DNA of 64,000 nt from Pseudomonas promysalinigenes (GCF_014269025.2 NZ_CP077094.1:2914001-2978000), one strand, 5' to 3'. Shown: positions 45,824-55,459, counted from the stretch's first letter. The notes: generated by a model not told the origin, from the sequence alone. Numbers and translations: made by a program.

Positions 45824-46609
45824 ATGGACATGAAGCTCGAAGGTCTGCGGGCCGTGATAGGTGGCGGCAGCTCAGGGCTTGGGCTGGCCTCAGCCAAAGC
45901 ACTCGCGGCTGAAGGTGTGCAGGTCTGCCTGGTCGCACGTGACGAGGTAAAGCTGCGGCAGGCGGTCGACCAGATTCGTGAGAGTGGCGGCGTCGCGGTC
46001 AGTGTAGCGGCTGACCTTTACGATGTAGATGCCATTCAGGCAACCGTCGATGCCATTCACGCGGCAATGGGCACGCCAAATATTTTGCTGCTGAACAATG
46101 GGGGGCCTCCACCAGCAGCAGCGGCCGCCTTCGATGCAGCCCTGTGGCGTAGGGAAGTCGAAGGCCAATTGTTGTCATCCATTGCCATGGCGAATGCCTT
46201 TGTGCCGCAGATGAAAGCGCAAGGCTTCGGCCGAGTAGTATTAATTGCCTCCACTAGCGTAGTCGAGCCTATTCCGGGCTTGGCCCTGTCGAATAGCCTC
46301 AGAGCAGGGTTGGCCAACTGGGCAAAGACTTTGGCCAATGAACTGGCGGCCTTCGGCATTACGGTGAATACACTGCTCCCCGGATCGTTCGACACTGCAC
46401 GTACGCGCGACCTGCTAACCCGAGCTGCCATCGAATCTGGCCGCACTCTTGCTGCACTGGAGGCGGAAGAAAGTCTACAGATTCCAATGCGTCGCTATGG
46501 CGCCCCGGAGGAGCTAGGCGCTCTGGTTGCGTTTCTAAGCAGCCCACTGGCGGGATACATCACCGGCGTACGCATTGCAATTGATGGAGGCCTTTGCAGG
46601 ACCGCCTGA
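45824..46609 (+). CDS. SDR-family protein lacking the classical catalytic YxxxK
   Basis: The 261-residue protein has the Rossmann glycine motif GGGSSGLGLA, NNGGPPPA in place of NNAG, and the C-terminal YITGVRIAIDGG. Where classical SDRs have YSASK, this one reads LSNSLRAGL, so Tyr and Lys are both missing. A subgroup of SDRs with the NNGGPP and SNxLR features exists and its chemistry is unclear to me. It is the last gene of the aruI/aldehyde dehydrogenase run and may act on a pathway intermediate or have a non-catalytic role. Confidence 0.8.
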   Translation: MDMKLEGLRAVIGGGSSGLGLASAKALAAEGVQVCLVARDEVKLRQAVDQIRESGGVAVSVAADLYDVDAIQATVDAIHAAMGTPNILLLNNGGPPPAAAAAFDAALWRREVEGQLLSSIAMANAFVPQMKAQGFGRVVLIASTSVVEPIPGLALSNSLRAGLANWAKTLANELAAFGITVNTLLPGSFDTARTRDLLTRAAIESGRTLAALEAEESLQIPMRRYGAPEELGALVAFLSSPLAGYITGVRIAIDGGLCRTA

Positions 46610-46787
46610 GCCCGATGGCGTTAGTGGATGGGATATGGCTGCGCAGTAATCCAGATAACAAACCGGTCGTATGGCCGAGTGCCCATGGCGCATCTGGTTC
46701 CCGACCAGGTTGTCGTCGATGGGCACACATCTGCACATGGTTTCAGAAGGATCGGCCACCAATTGCGTCCTTCCTCCTTCTCTCACA

Positions 46788-48671
46788 TCAAAGCCTGAAG
46801 CCGGACACAAGCCCGCGGAGGCACTCAACCTGCTGCTGTAACCGCGCACAAGCATCAAGTGTTTCACGCAGGTTCTCGACTCCCCTCCTGTTCAGTAGAT
46901 CCAGTTCAGTCGTATCGGAACTGATCACGTCAGCCACAGCACTCTGCTCTTCGGTCGCAGCTGCAACTGAATGATTGATGCCATCGATCTCACCGACAAT
47001 TGTATTGATGCTCCCAAGGCGGACGCCAGCCTTCTGCGCGATGTCGATGCTTTCTTTTCCGTAATGCTGACTGTCCTGCATTTGTGCAACCGAGCGCTGC
47101 GCCTCTTCCTGTAACTCCTCAATGAGGTGCTGCACCTGGCGAGCAGATTCCTGTGTGCGGTGCGCAAGACTGCGAACCTCATCGGCAACAACAGCGAAGC
47201 CGCGTCCGGCCTCACCAGCTCTTGCAGCCTCAATTGCAGCATTGAGAGCCAGCAAATTTGTCTGCTGGGAGATACCCGTGATCACATCGAGTATCTGCCC
47301 AATGCCTGCCGTCTTGGCATGAAGCAAGTCGATGCTGTTACCAGAGGCGCCAATCAGCTGGGTCAAACGATCAATCGCTTCGATCGTGTCCGTCAGTACT
47401 GCATAACCAGACTCTGCCTGGTCGCGAGCACTGACAGTTCGTTGAGACGCAAGCGCTGCATTCTGAGCAATATCCTGTGTAGCAGCACCTAGCTGTTGGA
47501 TTGCAGTCACAACGCTGCTTGTCCGGGTGCTTTGCTCGGATGAACTACTGAGCGACGCTTCCGACGCCTGCGTAACTGCACGCACGCCTTGATCTACCGC
47601 CTTCGTTGCATTGGCCACCTGCTGCATGGACTCATGAACCCTGCCTACGAATCGGTTGAAAGATTGAGCGAGTGCGCCGAACTCATCATTGCTCCGGCTA
47701 ACCAACCTGACGGTCAAGTCCCCCTCCCCTTGAGCGATGTCGTGCATAGCATTACTCATTGTGCGCAGCGGCAGCAGCAACCTTTGGACCAGTGCACCCA
47801 ACAGGGCTATCACGACTAAAACGGCCACCATCAGAGTGATGTATGTAACGGTTCTAGAAGCCTCTACTGGTGCGTAAGCTTTCTGTTTATCCACTACCAA
47901 TCCAATGCGCCAATCCAGGGATGGAAGGCCTCGTACAGGTATGAACATCAATAGCTCATCACCACCCGAAATTTCCTGGAGACGGTCCAACAACGATGCT
48001 TGAGCTTCAGGGATCACATCTTCAAGACGACGCATGGACATGGAAGGGTCAGGGTGCACTAGCACTTTCCCGTCACCGCTCACCAAGAAGGCGTACCCCA
48101 TGCCTTTGAGATCTGCTGCGTTGATGATGTCTACAACACTTTTGAGCGCCACATCCGCTCCAGCGACCGCCAGAACCTGTCCCCCGATCTGGACTTTATC
48201 CACGATCGATACCAGCAACTCACGCGTAATGCTGTCTGCGTAAGGCTCGGTGATAGCCACACCAGATGCTGCCATGCCCAGCTCGTACCACGGTCGTAAC
48301 CGTGGATCGTACCCAACTGGCATTGGGTCATCCGGAAACGTCACGAATGCACCGTCCTGCCAACCCACGAACGAGGCTAAGAAGGTTTGCTTCATTGACT
48401 GCAAGGAAAGATATGGCGCCACGGCCTGAGAATTAGGGGACAGAGCAGCTGCCTGGGCGAGGTTCTCTACCAACAATGTCCTGCCCGATATCCAATGCGA
48501 GATGCTTGAGGCGGAATCCGACCCTACTGCCTGAAGGAACTGTTGAACGCTTTTACGGATTTCATCGCGCTGTCTAGATTCGCTGATGACGGCGAACGAT
48601 GAAAACACAACGAGCACGATCGCCGATGCCGCGAGCACGATTTTGTGCCCGAACCTGAGATGTAAGCCCAT
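46788..48671 (-). CDS. Methyl-accepting chemotaxis protein with dCache ligand domain
   Basis: The 627-residue receptor has an N-terminal membrane segment (residues about 11-30), a periplasmic dCache domain, a second membrane segment near 275-300, HAMP, and a cytoplasmic signalling tip [27 protein letters not shown]. The ligand domain shows DPRLRPWY and later EPYADS, close to the R..WY...Y.D pattern of dCache domains that bind amino acids and GABA. Encoded convergently at the end of the arginine region, it is likely to sense an amino acid or GABA-like compound produced or consumed here. Confidence 0.9.
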   Translation of the reverse strand: MGLHLRFGHKIVLAASAIVLVVFSSFAVISESRQRDEIRKSVQQFLQAVGSDSASSISHWISGRTLLVENLAQAAALSPNSQAVAPYLSLQSMKQTFLASFVGWQDGAFVTFPDDPMPVGYDPRLRPWYELGMAASGVAITEPYADSITRELLVSIVDKVQIGGQVLAVAGADVALKSVVDIINAADLKGMGYAFLVSGDGKVLVHPDPSMSMRRLEDVIPEAQASLLDRLQEISGGDELLMFIPVRGLPSLDWRIGLVVDKQKAYAPVEASRTVTYITLMVAVLVVIALLGALVQRLLLPLRTMSNAMHDIAQGEGDLTVRLVSRSNDEFGALAQSFNRFVGRVHESMQQVANATKAVDQGVRAVTQASEASLSSSSEQSTRTSSVVTAIQQLGAATQDIAQNAALASQRTVSARDQAESGYAVLTDTIEAIDRLTQLIGASGNSIDLLHAKTAGIGQILDVITGISQQTNLLALNAAIEAARAGEAGRGFAVVADEVRSLAHRTQESARQVQHLIEELQEEAQRSVAQMQDSQHYGKESIDIAQKAGVRLGSINTIVGEIDGINHSVAAATEEQSAVADVISSDTTELDLLNRRGVENLRETLDACARLQQQVECLRGLVSGFRL

Positions 48672-48813
48672 ACCTTAGGATCCGATAAGAATGCGGAAAC
48701 GTTGCCGTCGGCGGGCATCTTGAGCTACCCGATACGGGCAACGGAGATTTTGTTGTTCTTGTCTTCACGACCGAGGCAGTGATCGCCTACCGATTACTGC
48801 CCCAGCAAGACCG

Positions 48814-49170
48814 TCAGGCTGGCAAAGCTGCAACGATCGAGATTTCCACGAGAATGCCAGGCTCGCACATTTTCGCTTCGACAGTTGCACGCGCAGGGCC
48901 CTTACCGGCAGGCACCCATTGATCCCAGACATCATTCATGCCGCCGAAATGAGCGTCGATGTCCTTCAGATAAATAGTCGCGGACAGGACGTGATTCTTG
49001 TCGGTCCCAGCCTCATCCAGCAGTCGCTCGATATTTTGCAGCGTTTCCCGGGTTTGCTGCGCGATGCCTGCTTGGAAGTCATTCGCAACCTCGCCGGACA
49101 GATAGACGGTGCCTTGGTGCTTCACCACCAAGCTCATGCGCTTGTCGGTGTGCAGGCGTTCAATACCCAT
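48814..49170 (-). CDS. RidA/YjgF-family protein
   Basis: About 118 residues from ATG 49170 (AAGGAA 8 nt upstream; ATG 49179 is the alternative). The trimeric RidA fold is indicated by VYLSGEVANDFQAGIAQQTRETLQNIERLL and the C-terminal ARATVEAKMCEPGILVEI with the key Arg. Members hydrolyse reactive enamine/imine intermediates formed by PLP enzymes or amino acid oxidases. This fits the neighbouring aminotransferase and amine catabolism genes. It is divergent from the APC permease gene. Confidence 0.9.
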   Translation of the reverse strand: MGIERLHTDKRMSLVVKHQGTVYLSGEVANDFQAGIAQQTRETLQNIERLLDEAGTDKNHVLSATIYLKDIDAHFGGMNDVWDQWVPAGKGPARATVEAKMCEPGILVEISIVAALPA

Positions 49171-49283
49171 TCGTGTCATTCCTTATCTTGTTGATCTAGC
49201 TCGATTTCATGAGACCAGCCCAGCGTCAGCTGTGGTGAAGGTGAGAACAGCCACCGCCGGGGGTAGCCACTTTTTACCTTCAA

Positions 49284-49327
49284 ATGGAATTATTGTCTAC
49301 CTTGGACTTTTAGGATATAAATGAACC
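49284..49327 (+). promoter_or_regulatory. Shared 44-bp motif, copy 2 (upstream of the APC permease)
   Basis: Matches 30541-30584 at 35 of 44 positions, including TTATTGTC and TTTAGGATATAAAT, but with a weaker palindrome (TGGAATTATTGTCTAC). It lies about 95 nt before the permease start. This links the permease-aminotransferase genes to the same regulator as gbuA copy 1. Confidence 0.65.
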
Positions 49328-49420
49328 CACAACAACGATCAACGCGTCAGGCCATGGCCGATAGCGGGCCGACTGAGCAACCTGGCGCTCCAGCAGCAGC
49401 TCAAGCGTGAGAAAACAAGA

Positions 49421-50863
49421 ATGACAAGTCCCCTCGAACGTCCTCCTCGTAAGAATGAATTCCGAAAGGATATGCAGACTCGTCACCTGGTCATGTTGGC
49501 CATCGGTGGCACCATCGGTACCGGGTTGTTTCTTGCTTCCGGTTTTACCGTCGGTCAAGCAGGGCCTTTAGGTGCAGTCATCGCATATGTCATTTGCGCG
49601 GTGATGGTCTATTGCGTCATGTGCTGTCTAGGTGAACTCGCCGTGCACATGCCGGAAACAGGCTCCTTCAGTGCGTACACCACACGGTTCGTAGGTCCTG
49701 CTTCGGGCTACGCGGTTGCTTGGTTGTATTGGTTGAGTTGGGCAACTGCCATTGGCTCGGAACTGCTGGGAGCAGGCGTATTGATGGAACGATGGTTGCC
49801 CGGAGTTCCCGTCTGGGCCTGGGCGGCAATGTTCGGAGTGGTGATCACGGTCAACAATCTGTCCTCGGTGAGGGCCTACGCTGAAACAGAGTTCTGGCTG
49901 TCCCTGATCAAGGTCATCACGGTAATCGTCTTCATTGTCGTAGGTGGTCTGGCGATCAGTGGCGTGATCTCCGGCGGCGACCCGCAGACGACAGGCCTGG
50001 CGAACTTCACTAGGGAAGGCTGGTTCCCAACTGGCTTCAGCTCCGTCGGGCTCGTGCTACTGGCTGTGGCATTCGGTTTTGCGGGCACCGAGGTGATCGG
50101 CATTGCTGCTGGCGAAACGGCAAACCCACAGCGCACCATCCCTCGTGCACTGAATGGAACTGTATTGAGGCTGGTGCTTTTCTTCATCGGGACCATCCTA
50201 GTCATCTGCATGATGCTACCGCGAGAGCAGGCTGGCGTATCCGAGAGCCCGTTCGTCGTGGTGTTCAGCAAAATTGGCATCCCCTACGCAGCTGACATCA
50301 TGAATTTCGTAATCATCACTGCGCTTGTATCGGCTGCAAACTCTGGCCTCTACGCCGCTGCGCGCATGCTGTGGACACTCGGTGATCAAGGCCAACTGCC
50401 CCGCAGCTTTGCCCGACTGAACCGACGCGGCACTCCTACAACTGCAATTCTTTTCAGCATGGTTGGCGGAATCGCGGCACTGATGAGTAGCGTATGGGCA
50501 GCTGAGACGGTCTATCTGGTGCTGGTATCTATCGGCGGATTCGCAATCGTCGCGGTGTGGGTCAGCATCGCTGTCTGCCAAATCCTATTCCGTCGAGACC
50601 ACATCCGCCGCGGGGGCAAGGTCGAAGACCTGAGTTACCGCGTGCGCTGGTACCCGGTTGTCCCTGTAATCGCCCTGATCTCTTGCTTGGGAGCATGCAT
50701 CGGGATCGGCTTTGACCCTGAGCAGCGCATCGCGTTGTACGTGAGCCTGCCTTTCATTGCCCTTTGTTACGGTGGTTATTACGCCACTCAGCTGTACAAG
50801 AACTGGGTTGCAGCCAAGCACAACACACGCTCGTTGAGCGACGCCCGCGACACAGTGTCCTGA
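49421..50863 (+). CDS. APC-family amino acid permease (AAT/GabP type)
   Basis: The 480-residue protein has 12 predicted membrane segments. The N-terminus TRHLVMLAIGGTIGTGLFLASG and VGPASGYAVAWLYWLSWA are hallmarks of the AAT subfamily that imports amino acids or GABA with protons. The shared regulatory motif upstream and the aminotransferase and ureohydrolase genes downstream make arginine, GABA or a guanidino acid a likely substrate. Confidence 0.9.
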   Translation: MTSPLERPPRKNEFRKDMQTRHLVMLAIGGTIGTGLFLASGFTVGQAGPLGAVIAYVICAVMVYCVMCCLGELAVHMPETGSFSAYTTRFVGPASGYAVAWLYWLSWATAIGSELLGAGVLMERWLPGVPVWAWAAMFGVVITVNNLSSVRAYAETEFWLSLIKVITVIVFIVVGGLAISGVISGGDPQTTGLANFTREGWFPTGFSSVGLVLLAVAFGFAGTEVIGIAAGETANPQRTIPRALNGTVLRLVLFFIGTILVICMMLPREQAGVSESPFVVVFSKIGIPYAADIMNFVIITALVSAANSGLYAAARMLWTLGDQGQLPRSFARLNRRGTPTTAILFSMVGGIAALMSSVWAAETVYLVLVSIGGFAIVAVWVSIAVCQILFRRDHIRRGGKVEDLSYRVRWYPVVPVIALISCLGACIGIGFDPEQRIALYVSLPFIALCYGGYYATQLYKNWVAAKHNTRSLSDARDTVS

Positions 50864-50899
50864 ACCCCCAACCATCCCTGAAAATCATAAGAGCACACT

Positions 50900-52021
50900 A
50901 TGAAGATTAAAGAGTTCGGCGTAGAAATCTGGATGAACGCCTACGAAACCAAGTGCAAATACAACTTGGCCGAAACCTGCGTCGAGTCCATCACCATCGA
51001 GCAATTGCTGGATTTTGCCGGCAAGAAAGAAACCATCCTTTCTGAACTGCTTCCGATGAAAATGACTTATGGCGCAATCGAAGGCTCCGACCGTCTGCGC
51101 AACGTTGTTGCATCGCTCTACGACAACCAGTCGCCCGAGAATGTCATCATCACTCACGGGGCAATTGGCGCGAACGCTCTGGTGCATGAGACGCTGGTCG
51201 AGCCTGGCGATCATGTCATTTCGGTTGGACCTACCTACCAGCAGCACTACTCGATTCCGGAAAGCTACGGCGCCGACGTCTCGATTCTGCGCTTGCGCGA
51301 AGAAAATGCATTCCTGCCCGACTTGGAAGAACTCCGTGGCATGGTTCGCAAGAACACCAAATTGATCGCACTCAATAATCCTAACAACCCTACAGGCTCG
51401 TTGATGGATCGCGCGATGCTTGAACAGATCGTCGAGGTCGCACGTTCGGTTGACGCTTGGCTACTTTGCGATGAGGTATACCGCGGGACTGACCAAGTGG
51501 GAAATGGCTACACAGTATCCATCGCTGACCTGTACGAGAAAGGAATCAGCACCGCGAGCATGTCCAAGGCATATTCGCTCGCTGGCCTGCGCCTGGGCTG
51601 GATCGTTGGCCCCGTAGAGTTGATCCACGCCGTTTCGATTCACCGAGACTACAACACCATCAGTGTTGGCATGCTGGATGACCACTTTGCCTGCATCGCA
51701 CTGGAGAACCGTGACAAGATCCTCGCTCGTAACCATGCTCTCACCCGTACGAACCTGGAGATTCTTGACGCCTGGGTTGCAGACGAGCCGAAGGTTTCAT
51801 ACGTCAAACCCAAGTCCGGCACCACTGCCCTGCTAAAGATCGATGCTGATATCTCTTCTCGTGATTTCTGCGTCCGCTTGCTGGATGCCAAAGGCGTGAT
51901 GTTCACTCCAGGTAGTGCGCTCGATATCGAAGGCTATGTACGGATTGGGTATGCAAATAACACTGAGGTGTTGAAAGAAGGCTTGGAAAAGGTTTCTGAA
52001 TTCTTGCGCGAGTTGCGCTGA
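50900..52021 (+). CDS. Class I/II PLP-dependent aminotransferase
   Basis: The 373-residue fold-type I enzyme has NNPNNPTG near residue 156, LCDEVYRG near 193, and the PLP lysine in STASMSKAYSLAGLRLGW. It starts 37 nt after the permease stop, so both are probably co-transcribed. It is not obviously the usual AruH but could supply 2-ketoarginine by transaminating arginine. Alternatively it works with the ureohydrolase encoded at 52258. A terminator directly after it ends the two-gene unit. Confidence 0.85.
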   Translation: MKIKEFGVEIWMNAYETKCKYNLAETCVESITIEQLLDFAGKKETILSELLPMKMTYGAIEGSDRLRNVVASLYDNQSPENVIITHGAIGANALVHETLVEPGDHVISVGPTYQQHYSIPESYGADVSILRLREENAFLPDLEELRGMVRKNTKLIALNNPNNPTGSLMDRAMLEQIVEVARSVDAWLLCDEVYRGTDQVGNGYTVSIADLYEKGISTASMSKAYSLAGLRLGWIVGPVELIHAVSIHRDYNTISVGMLDDHFACIALENRDKILARNHALTRTNLEILDAWVADEPKVSYVKPKSGTTALLKIDADISSRDFCVRLLDAKGVMFTPGSALDIEGYVRIGYANNTEVLKEGLEKVSEFLRELR

Positions 52022-52028
52022 TCCAGAT

Positions 52029-52055
52029 GAAAGCCCGGATAACCTCCGGGCTTTC
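52029..52055 (+). terminator. Rho-independent terminator after the aminotransferase
   Basis: GAAAGCCCGG (52029-52038) pairs with CCGGGCTTTC (52046-52055); the following ATTCATCTTT is moderately T-rich. Confidence 0.85.
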
Positions 52056-52257
52056 ATTCATCTTTACGACCCCATTTCACTTTGCGCCGCCCAAGCAGTA
52101 GGCGTCGCTTCATCAAGATTGCTCACTCTTGCGCCTACCCCTACAACTTGATGGCGTTCCAACGAGTTAGCTTGTCAATTTATTTGATGACAATCATCTT
52201 TTACCATCAAGAAAATACGCTTAATTTTACCGACATCACTCAAAGTAGAGCGCAAAA

Positions 52258-53172
52258 ATGAGTAAGCCAACTTTCTCCTTGTTACCCACGTTTCTTGGCG
52301 TCAGACGCACGGATATTGATGCAGACTACGTGATCGCGGGTGTGCCGCTCGATATCGCCACCGTCAATAGAGGCGGCGCCCGAGAGGCACCCTCAGCGAT
52401 ACGTCGCGCCAGCCGGATGCTAGCAGATGGCGGACATCCTGAAACGGGCTTCGATCCGCTGAACCTCGCTCTCGCAGACGCAGGCGATTTTAACATCGCA
52501 TTGGGTGAGGTTGTTCAAAGTCTCGAACTCATCGAGGCCCAGGCACACCCAATCAAGCATTTGATTGCTCTGGGCGGAGACCATGGCATTAGTCTGGCGC
52601 TCCTCAGAGCGCTAAAAAAGAGGCTTGGCAAACCTGTACGAATAATACATTTCGATGCCCATGTTGATACTTGGCCTGACAGCTTCGGACAGAAGTACGG
52701 TCACGGCTCTGTATTCTATAATGCAATCCAAGAAGATCTGGTGGACGCTCATCATTTTGTGCAAGTTGGAATTCGCTCGCCGGTACAGCCCGAAGTACTT
52801 CGCTGGACCCTAGAGCAGGGAGTTACCATCCTCTCAGCGCAGACTGTTCACGAAATCGGTACAAGCGCTGTCGTGGAACGGATCCGCCAAAGTATGGGCA
52901 CACACGAGCCTGTATATCTGAGCTTTGATATCGATGCGCTTGACCCATCGTATGCGCCAGGCACGGGCACCCCTGAGGTTGGCGGCTTGGCTTCATGGCA
53001 AGTTCAGGCGATTCTACGAGGGCTCAGAGGGTTGAACTTCGTCGGGATGGATATGGTTGAAGTAGCACCTCCCTATGATCATGCTGAACTAACTTCTTTG
53101 GCGGCGGCAACGATAATCTGGGAGTACCTATGCTTGCAAGGCCCCGTTGTCGATACAGTTTCCGAGCAATGA
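52258..53172 (+). CDS. Ureohydrolase (agmatinase/guanidino-acid hydrolase family), third member
   Basis: The 304-residue protein keeps all ureohydrolase metal blocks: LGGDHGISL, HFDAHVDTWPD and SFDIDALDPSYAPGTGTPE. It is clearly different from the two GbuA copies: it lacks their N-terminal segment and has TWPD instead of DVNDE. It is likely to act on another guanidino compound such as agmatine, guanidinopropionate or guanidinoacetate. It has its own AT-rich promoter region (52060-52257) after the terminator. Confidence 0.88.
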   Translation: MSKPTFSLLPTFLGVRRTDIDADYVIAGVPLDIATVNRGGAREAPSAIRRASRMLADGGHPETGFDPLNLALADAGDFNIALGEVVQSLELIEAQAHPIKHLIALGGDHGISLALLRALKKRLGKPVRIIHFDAHVDTWPDSFGQKYGHGSVFYNAIQEDLVDAHHFVQVGIRSPVQPEVLRWTLEQGVTILSAQTVHEIGTSAVVERIRQSMGTHEPVYLSFDIDALDPSYAPGTGTPEVGGLASWQVQAILRGLRGLNFVGMDMVEVAPPYDHAELTSLAAATIIWEYLCLQGPVVDTVSEQ

Positions 53173-53738
53173 AAAATTCAAGCTCATGACTGCGCGCAAC
53201 ACGATAACAGCCCAGAAAAGGAGCCCTCTTAAATAAGCAACCTAGCAATTCCTCTTGAAGACGCCAGCTTTTAATTGCAATAGCGACCGCTCCTTGTGTG
53301 CACTATTGCTTTTAATATCTTTTTGACGCGCAGCTAGCCCTCTTCATCAGACAGTACATAATCTGGAGCATCTCACCCGCATACCTCGCGGCCGTAGCTT
53401 CGTACATATTAATCGTTTCACCCGTCCCTTGAAGCCCCATCAGTTGTATCTGCATTGCCGTGAGCGAATGCAGGCCAAGGGTCAGCCGAATGGACGCATC
53501 AGAGGCTGAGCCGAGCAAAATAGCGCGCCACGCAGGCAACGTGTCCTTTTTTGTAAGGCGCCTAAAATCGTGCCAGGCCGACTTTTTAAATTTCAGCTAT
53601 TAACTATAAAATCCTCAGCCTTATAAGGTTTATGGTCAACTATAGATGATTATAGGTTCGACTTTGCCTTGCGCTACCGCACTACGCATGGACCCGGAAA
53701 GCGAGCCCTCAGCGCCTGACGGATTAGGCGTGCCCGCC
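53173..53738. other. Long intergenic region
   Basis: 565 nt without a convincing gene. A 75-codon minus-strand frame at 53539-53312 (with GLHSLTAMQIQLMGLQ) lacks a ribosome binding site and any recognised family, but its composition is protein-like, so it might be a relic. AT-rich DNA at 53570-53650 contains nothing else recognised. Confidence 0.35.
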
Positions 53739-54302
53739 TCAGTCAATCAGCTTTTTGATCAGGTCGGCCGTGGTATTCACACCGTACTTTTTGAGAAGGC
53801 TTGCCCTGTGAATGTCGACGGTACGGGGGCTAATTCCCAGCTCCCTCCCGATTTCCTTGCTGGTTCCTCCACCGATGACCAGAGCTGCGACATCCCGCTC
53901 TCTCTTCGTGAGTGACGCGGCCACCTGATTGTCTCGGTCAGATGGCGACAAATCAACGAACGCCCAAGCTGCAAGCTCGTATGGATCCTCTCGGTTGAAA
54001 GCGTATCCACGGACCGTGACCCAAAAGTGCGTACCATCTACTCGGCGCATGATGCGGTCATCGGTGAAAACCACCTGGCGGGCAAGCAGTGGCTCAATTC
54101 GCTTTCCAGCGCTCTCGAAATCCTTTTCTTCTGGGTACAACACAGCAAACGACTGGTCGACGATATCCTCACGCCCTGCCCGGAACAGCTCTAGCGCGCG
54201 CTCATTACACTCAACCATGATCCTATTCTTGGCCACGATTACAGCCACGGGAAGATGAACAAACAGCTCACCGTACTCGATCTCTGTCTGTAATAGTTTC
54301 AT
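53739..54302 (-). CDS. PAS-LuxR transcriptional regulator (187 aa)
   Basis: A PAS domain (residues about 10-115, with VAVIVAKNRIMVECNERALELFRAG) is followed by a NarL/FixJ-type LuxR helix-turn-helix (LTKRERDVAALVIGGGTSKEIG and SPRTVDIHRASLLKKYGV). It has no receiver domain, so it senses directly through PAS. It is divergent from the dipeptidase/MFS genes with an 18-bp palindrome between them, and most likely regulates that operon. Confidence 0.9.
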   Translation of the reverse strand: MKLLQTEIEYGELFVHLPVAVIVAKNRIMVECNERALELFRAGREDIVDQSFAVLYPEEKDFESAGKRIEPLLARQVVFTDDRIMRRVDGTHFWVTVRGYAFNREDPYELAAWAFVDLSPSDRDNQVAASLTKRERDVAALVIGGGTSKEIGRELGISPRTVDIHRASLLKKYGVNTTADLIKKLID

Positions 54303-54373
54303 TTTGGTGCCCTGGTGTCCTTCCTAAGCGAAACACGCACGATTTTGGACCAAATCGCCAACGGAATCCTCCA

Positions 54374-54391
54374 CGATTACCTAGGTAATCG
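54374..54391. promoter_or_regulatory. 18-bp perfect palindrome, probable operator of the PAS-LuxR regulator
   Basis: CGATTACCTAGGTAATCG is a perfect palindrome between the divergent regulator (start 54302) and dipeptidase (start 54462) genes. A partial repeat GTTACCTATAG follows at once. The position 71 nt before the dipeptidase start fits an activator site. Confidence 0.7.
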
Positions 54392-54461
54392 TTACCTATA
54401 GACCTACGTTATCCCAGTTTCTATAGTTTTGTCATTACACAAGCAAGACGGGAAATTAGAG

Positions 54462-55430
54462 ATGAGCCTGCATAACGATTCCATCGTAGTGGACGGACTG
54501 GTTGTGTCCAAATGGAGCGAAGACGTATTTAGAGACATGAGAAAAGGTGGCCTCACGGCTGCAAACTGTACCGTATCTATCTGGGAGGACTTCCTTGGTA
54601 CGTTAGATAACATCATTGACTTCAAGAAACTTATAGATGCGAACTCTGACCTTGTAACACTGGTTCGAAACACAGCAGAAATCCATGAAGCCAAAGCCAA
54701 GGGAAAAACCGGGCTTATCATAGGTTTTCAGAACAGCCATTGCTTTGAGGATCGCATTGAATATGTAAGCGTATTCAAAGAGCTAGGGGTCGGGATCTCC
54801 CAGCTCACCTATAACACCCAGAACTTAATAGGGACGGGGTGTTATGAGCGTGATGGAGGCCTCTCCGGTTTCGGCCATGAGATCGTTGCGGAGATGAACC
54901 GTGTAGGGATTTTGGTAGACCTTTCACACGTCGGACCTCTTACCTCCGACGAGGCCATTCGTGCGTCTTCAAAGCCCGTCTGCTACTCGCACTGCCTTCC
55001 CTCTGGGCTCAAAGAACACCCCCGCAACAAGTCCGACGAGCAGCTGAAATTCATCGCTGACCGCGGAGGGTTCGTCGGAGTGACTATGTTCCCGCCGTTC
55101 CTGAAGCGAGGAATCGAAGCCACAGTGGATGACTACGTTGAGGCTATTCAATACACCCTAAACGTCGTTGGCGAGGATGCAGTGGGAATCGGCACTGATT
55201 TCACACAAGGCTATGACAAGGGATTTTTCGACTGGATCACTCACGACAAGGGATCCTATAGGAAGCTCACCAATTTCGGCCCGATTTTGAACCCACTGGG
55301 TATTCGCACCCTCGGCGAATATCCGAACCTAACAGAAGCCATGCAAGCAGCTGGGATGAAGGACCGGGTGATTCAAAAGGTATTGGGAGAAAACTGGCTT
55401 CGCCTTCTGGACGACGTATGGAGCGTTTGA
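54462..55430 (+). CDS. M19-family (renal dipeptidase-like) hydrolase with altered metal site
   Basis: 322 residues from ATG 54462; TTG 54429 is an upstream alternative. The TIM-barrel M19 features present are GIGTDFTQG, the histidine in LVDLSHVG and that in CYSHCLP. The usual N-terminal HxD metal pair is replaced (VVDGLVVSKW), and the usual bridging Glu segment reads GFQNSHCFED. Only part of the zinc site is thus conserved, so the enzyme may use one metal or act on something other than dipeptides. It leads an operon with an MFS transporter. Confidence 0.8.
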   Translation: MSLHNDSIVVDGLVVSKWSEDVFRDMRKGGLTAANCTVSIWEDFLGTLDNIIDFKKLIDANSDLVTLVRNTAEIHEAKAKGKTGLIIGFQNSHCFEDRIEYVSVFKELGVGISQLTYNTQNLIGTGCYERDGGLSGFGHEIVAEMNRVGILVDLSHVGPLTSDEAIRASSKPVCYSHCLPSGLKEHPRNKSDEQLKFIADRGGFVGVTMFPPFLKRGIEATVDDYVEAIQYTLNVVGEDAVGIGTDFTQGYDKGFFDWITHDKGSYRKLTNFGPILNPLGIRTLGEYPNLTEAMQAAGMKDRVIQKVLGENWLRLLDDVWSV

Positions 55431-55459
55431 CAGCCCCTTAACCTGATCGAGGCACTACA

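Noticed and set aside
53312..53539. 75-codon minus-strand frame in the long gap before the PAS-LuxR gene
   Set aside because: No ribosome binding site and no recognised domain; possibly a relic.
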